Notes under the pieces: generated by a model | Told to the model about the DNA's origin: nothing | Seen by the model: only the letters and a program-made list of their open reading frames with translations | Databases searched by the model: none | NCBI GenBank assembly: GCA_035582835.1 | Contig: JAYKAV010001842.1 | Location: 753,989-817,988 of the forward strand | DNA length: 64,000 bases | Reading direction: 5' to 3' | Source: Phoebastria nigripes | Lineage: Eukaryota; Chordata; Aves; Procellariiformes; Diomedeidae | Translations under genes and position numbers: made by a program | Part shown: piece after piece, positions 61,101 through 64,000 of the stretch | Numbering within the stretch: the first letter of the stretch is position 1 | Layout of the letters: every line of letters starts with the position of its first letter

Positions 61101-61418
61101 CCCTACGCTGAGAGCGGAGTCGCACGACTCCCCGCCGCCCCGCCCGGGCCCACAGCGCGGCGAGGCCGCCGCCGACCTAGGCCGGGCCCGGAGCGGCGGG
61201 GGGCACCGGGCCTCACAGGGCCCTTCCTCGCCGGGCCCGGCCGCGCCGCGGGTCCGGGCGAACGGCGGCCCTCCCAACCCCGGGGCACCCGGTCGGCCAC
61301 CACCGCCCCTCCCCGGGTCCTCCCCCTCCGCCCTGCCCTCCCCGCCCTTACCCAGCTTGACGGCGGAGTCCGCCAGACACCGGTCCCACTTCCTGCCCAG
61401 CTCGCCCTCCGACGCCAT
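46165..61418 (-). CDS. MICOS10: MICOS10 / MINOS1, MICOS core subunit Mic10 (four coding exons, 77 aa)
   Basis: Small inner-mitochondrial-membrane protein that oligomerises and bends the membrane at crista junctions as part of the MICOS complex (family knowledge). The joined frame starts [20 protein letters not shown], very close to human [16 protein letters not shown]. The two hairpin membrane segments carry the diagnostic glycine motifs: GAGFGLG with IVFSVIFF (about residues 23-37), and [13 protein letters not shown] (about 47-59), separated by a basic KRK turn. The C-terminal part is [18 protein letters not shown]. Length 77 aa against 78 in human. All introns are GT..AG and phases agree: Gly23 and Arg39 are split codons, and the last intron is phase 0. 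The start ATG is in an AAGATGGCG context, as in a YY1-type promoter site. The gene is read from a CpG island toward NBL1. Confidence 0.97.
46285..46350 (-). repeat. MIR-like fragment (antisense)
   Basis: TTTTCATCCTTCGCTAGACT followed by GAGAAGCTGAGTATGGAGAAGTTAAG aligns by eye with the antisense MIR core ('attttacagatgaggaaactgaggcacagagaagttaag'). Diverged. Confidence 0.45.
47015..47130 (+). repeat. CR1 retrotransposon 3' end
   Basis: The sequence reads ACTGGATAAAGCCCCGAGTA, ACCTGGTCTGACCTCACAGC, 'gaggtcagactagatgacctcc', 'gaagtcctttccaacttgag' and ends TTATCCTGTGATCCTACGA. That is the classic 3' end of avian and reptilian CR1 LINEs, with its degenerate 'attctatgatcctatga' terminal repeat. 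A 5'-truncated copy, as is usual for CR1, inside MICOS10 intron 3. Confidence 0.88.
49141..49250 (-). CDS. MICOS10: MICOS10 coding exon 3 (second membrane segment)
   Basis: A 110-nt exon encoding the rest of Arg39, [20 protein letters not shown] and the C-terminal [16 protein letters not shown]. The acceptor is CCCCCACAG|GAAAGA and the donor AAA|GTAAGT. Too short for the open-frame listing but unambiguous on the minus strand. Confidence 0.97.
49251..49879 (-). other. MICOS10: MICOS10 intron 2
   Basis: Short GT..AG intron of 629 bp between the two membrane-segment exons. No repeats or genes seen. Confidence 0.9.
49880..49927 (-). CDS. MICOS10: MICOS10 coding exon 2 (first membrane segment)
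   Basis: A 48-nt exon encoding [15 protein letters not shown] with parts of Gly23 and Arg39. The acceptor is TTCTTACAG|GTGCTG and the donor AAAA|GTAAGT. It encodes only the first glycine-zipper helix. Confidence 0.96.
49928..61351 (-). other. MICOS10: MICOS10 intron 1
   Basis: GT..AG intron of 11.4 kb, AT-rich apart from the promoter-proximal part. No exon of another gene was recognised on either strand. Open frames such as 56307-56738 (minus) look like chance. Confidence 0.85.
61352..61418 (-). CDS. MICOS10: MICOS10 coding exon 1
   Basis: Encodes residues 1-22 and one base of Gly23: the matrix-side N-terminus with the conserved [11 protein letters not shown] block. The donor is CTGG|GTAAGG. 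The exon is embedded in a CpG island. Confidence 0.96.
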
Positions 61419-61472
61419 CTTGGACGTCCCCTCCCACCTCAGGCCGTGCCCTCGCCTCCTCCCCCGCACAAC

Positions 61473-61482
61473 TCTCGCGAGA
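61473..61482. promoter_or_regulatory. TCTCGCGAGA element (copy 1)
   Basis: Perfect palindrome TCTCGCGAGA, a known motif of CpG-island housekeeping promoters that is bound by BANP when unmethylated. It lies 55 bp upstream of the MICOS10 ATG. Confidence 0.8.
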
Positions 61483-61515
61483 TCTGCCGGCGCGGGCAAG
61501 CGGNGGCGCGCCAGA

Positions 61516-61525
61516 TCTCGCGAGA
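61516..61525. promoter_or_regulatory. TCTCGCGAGA element (copy 2)
   Basis: Second perfect copy, 43 bp (start to start) from the first and on the upstream side of MICOS10. Both are within AGATCTCGCGAGAT-like or ACTCTCGCGAGATC contexts. Confidence 0.8.
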
Positions 61526-61839
61526 TTTCCCCCCGGCCCGGCCCGGCCGCCGTTGTCAAGGTTACCGGCGGGAGGGCGCGATGGCCGCCGCGCTCAACCT
61601 TGGGCCGGGCCCAAAAGCCCGCTTTTCCCCGTAGGACCCGGCCCACCACAGCCCCAGCCCTTCCTGAGCCCCATCTCCTCAGCCAGGGCTCCCGCTGTGT
61701 CCTTGTGAGGCCTCGTATCCCTCAGCCTAAGGGAGGATCCCCATCCTCTCAGAGGCCCCCGGCTTGGGCCCACCCTCGTCGACCTGCTCCCCTCAGGGCT
61801 CTCACCTCATCCTTGGTAAGAGCTAAATCTTTGCTGTAG

Positions 61840-64000
61840 GGTCCCATCTCTCCCACTGCAGGGTTGGGTATATCCTGCTGGATATGCATTCCCATGTAGG
61901 TTTTCCCTCACCGAGGCTCGCAGAGGTGCTGCATCCTACACAGCTCCTGTATCTTTGCTGGCTGTCCTCAACGTCTCTTCAGGGCCTGAAATGAGGTACA
62001 GGTGTGTGAAAAAACCAGCTGTTGCCAATCCCTATCCACGTCCCAGGGATCACCTCTTTTACTTAAAAGCAGCCTAGGCTCCACACCTTCTTGTTTAATG
62101 GGGAAANGGAGCTGAATAATATCAGGAAGAAAAGAATGTCATAGTCAAGAAGTTATTCCATACAATAGGATGCTAATATTAGAGTAAGGAGTTGTGGGAA
62201 GGGTTCTCAATGATTTATGTGTCTTTGGCACATCCTGAAGTGTGCTACAGCGTTGTGGAACCAGGAATGTAAGTGTGAATAGTTTCAAACTTACTGTCAT
62301 AAGCTTTATATTGCAAATGTTGTGTAGGCTTTCTGGAAGTCATTCTCCAGAAGCCTTGTGAAAAAATACAGAGTGTTTTTCAAGTAATAATGTCCCCATT
62401 CACACTTGGTAAGGCAATTTTTAGCTGCGATTACTTGTTTTGATTTCTCCAAGTTCTGACAGTTTTCTTTATCAAGTTGGAGAGGAGGAAGCTCTACTGC
62501 TTTATAAAACTGGAAGTTCTTTAAAAAGTCAATTAAAGACTAAAGCAACAAATAGACAAAACTCTGAAGTTGGCAAAAATTTTCTGAAGTTATTATTGTT
62601 TGTGGTCTTTCATTTGTCTTAAAAGTATAACTGGTTTTGATCTAGAGCAATGATGAAAGATTTTTCCTATATTTGGTTTAGTTCAACTCCTTCATGTATC
62701 ACTAAACAATCACAATTGCCTATTACTTTTACGTAGTTAAAAAATCTAAATGGCTTTTTTAAACTTTTTTTGGAAAGCACATGGTTAAACTAAGCCCTTG
62801 CAGGTTCAGGATGTTTCCCTGGAGAAGGCAGTTCTTGTTCTTCTGTAAAGGGAACCTTCTTTTCTCCTCCTCCCCCTGCAATTTATTCAAATCAGCTTGC
62901 GTTGCGGCATAGTCGGTATCACAAATAGAACCATGCATCAAGTTACTTATAAAAATACCAACAGGATCAAGCAGTTTTTTCCCTGACCGGATAAATAAGT
63001 GTTTTCTGAAACCACTGACCCAGTGGTATGTCCCAATGTGCCAGCTCCACCCTCCCATTTCCAAACAGCTCTGGAAAATATCAGGAGGGGAAAGATACTT
63101 GAATTCTCCAGATAATTCTTTAATTTTTTTCCCCCAAATTAAATTCCAGAAATTGGTGTTTAAAAACAACCCAGAAATGCAGTCTTCTCTTTAGCAAAAA
63201 CAAATACCTGGTGCAGGCCAATGTGTAGTCTCACTTCACACTTACTCATTTTCAGACTGTTAGGCTCACTGGAAAGCGCCGTTTCTTCAGGGATGAAGGA
63301 GCGGTGGTGAGCTGTTGGACTGTAAGGCGCTTCATAAAGGGTCGTGTTGCTGTGTAATGGGTCTTGATGTATTTTCACTGCCTTGCGTCAGGAACCTGGT
63401 GCATTAAACCCTTTCTAAGGAGATGGAATAGTTCAGTATAATTGTTTTGAACATCCAACTTCCTTCTGAGAAATCAGTCTGCTTCTTTTAAATCCCGGAG
63501 TCACTGAGTGATCAGAGGGGGCTCTGGAAAACATTATCCATTAAGGATCTAGAGCACATTCTCTGTACCCCTTCCCCACCCCAGGGAAAGATTAAGGCAG
63601 GAGGGAATGTGTCCAAAGACAGCCTTTTCTCTCTATTGCTATAGTTACTTGGCAATTAGACCCTCTCAGTGTAATATTGAGTATTTATTATTGTATGACT
63701 CCAAGGTGATGTTTAGAACATGCGGTTTTGAAAAACCTTTTTTGCATTTTACAGCCCAGCATGTGCTGTCCCAGGGTTCCTTCCCTCCCTTCTCCCCTCA
63801 CACACTCTTCTCCTTTCTTTCCAGTAAATAAATACATGAAAAAATAGAGGCGGCTGAAATGAAGCCAGAAAGCTTAAAAAAAATCCCTGCCTTTCTCTGA
63901 TGGAAGTCAACTTTTAGTAGGTTCAGACCTTGTATCACCAGTTTTCTTAACTATATACCTAACTTGAGTTGTGTATTAAATTAGTAAGACTACTCACAGA
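61840..64000. other. Right flank, no gene recognised
   Basis: Sequence upstream of MICOS10. By human synteny the next gene should be CAPZB, facing away, but no CAPZB exon was recognised. The minus frame at 62759-63169 (136 aa) shows no motif that I know and is probably chance. Confidence 0.5.

Larger units (their letters stand above)
60780..61830 (-). promoter_or_regulatory. MICOS10: MICOS10 CpG-island promoter
   Basis: About 1 kb of very high GC with dense CpG, spanning exon 1 and the upstream side. There is no TATA box. It has paired TCTCGCGAGA elements 55-107 bp 5' of the start codon and ATGGC(C/G) YY1-like sequences on both strands. This fits a broad housekeeping promoter that may also fire on the plus strand. 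Long frames read through it (60997-61839 plus, 61038-61649 minus) come from the lack of stop codons in GC-rich DNA; only residues 1-22 of MICOS10 in the minus frame are real. Confidence 0.8.

Noticed and set aside
61038..61649. 203-aa minus-strand frame through MICOS10 exon 1
   Set aside because: Only the 22 residues starting [12 protein letters not shown] are real; the rest is 5' flank and intron read through.
60997..61839. 280-aa plus-strand frame in the MICOS10 CpG island
   Set aside because: Pro/Arg/Ala-rich reading of CpG-island DNA with few possible stops; contains an N; no recognisable domain.
62759..63169. 136-aa minus frame at the right edge
   Set aside because: No motif recognised and does not resemble CAPZB; probably chance.

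Overview
The window is vertebrate nuclear DNA, most likely from a bird (a crocodilian or turtle is not excluded). Evidence: split genes with canonical GT..AG introns, CpG islands at promoters, a CR1 retrotransposon 3' end, and several worn MIR/CORE-type SINEs and short inverted-repeat elements of the kind common in sauropsids. No bacterial, viral or organellar genes were seen. There is one 245-bp assembly gap (33892-34136) and a few dozen isolated single N calls.

Four genes can be read. From the left, the plus strand carries the last coding exon of TMCO4 (9682-10014); the rest of that gene lies to the left, and 1-9681 is intron. Convergent with it, on the minus strand, is HTR6 (serotonin receptor 5-HT6; coding exons 15898-16626, 14092-14250, 13403-13822; 435 aa). 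Next on the minus strand is NBL1/DAN, a secreted BMP antagonist (coding exons 23577-23746, 23240-23351, 22114-22368; 178 aa), with a 3'UTR and poly(A) signal near 20995. Its upstream non-coding exon is probably in the GC-rich island that contains the assembly gap at about 34 kb. Last on the minus strand is MICOS10/MINOS1 (coding exons 61352-61418, 49880-49927, 49141-49250, 46165-46173; 77 aa), read from a CpG-island promoter with two TCTCGCGAGA elements.

The order TMCO4 - HTR6 - NBL1 - MICOS10 and all orientations match human 1p36.13, so this is a conserved amniote block. The genes do not form one pathway: they encode a DUF726 membrane protein, a Gs-coupled amine receptor, a cystine-knot ligand trap and an inner-mitochondrial-membrane cristae protein. 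MICOS10 and NBL1 are in tandem, and in human they also give readthrough transcripts.

The rest is intron and intergenic DNA. Readable features there include a minisatellite just upstream of HTR6, CR1, MIR-like and MITE-like fossils, a polypyrimidine tract, and a perfect 22-bp palindrome inside a short tandem repeat. I found no convincing new multi-gene system. The observations most worth checking are the paired TCTCGCGAGA sites, the HTR6 upstream minisatellite, the inverted-repeat elements at 31.6-32.6 kb and 30.9 kb, and the possible divergent start opposite MICOS10.
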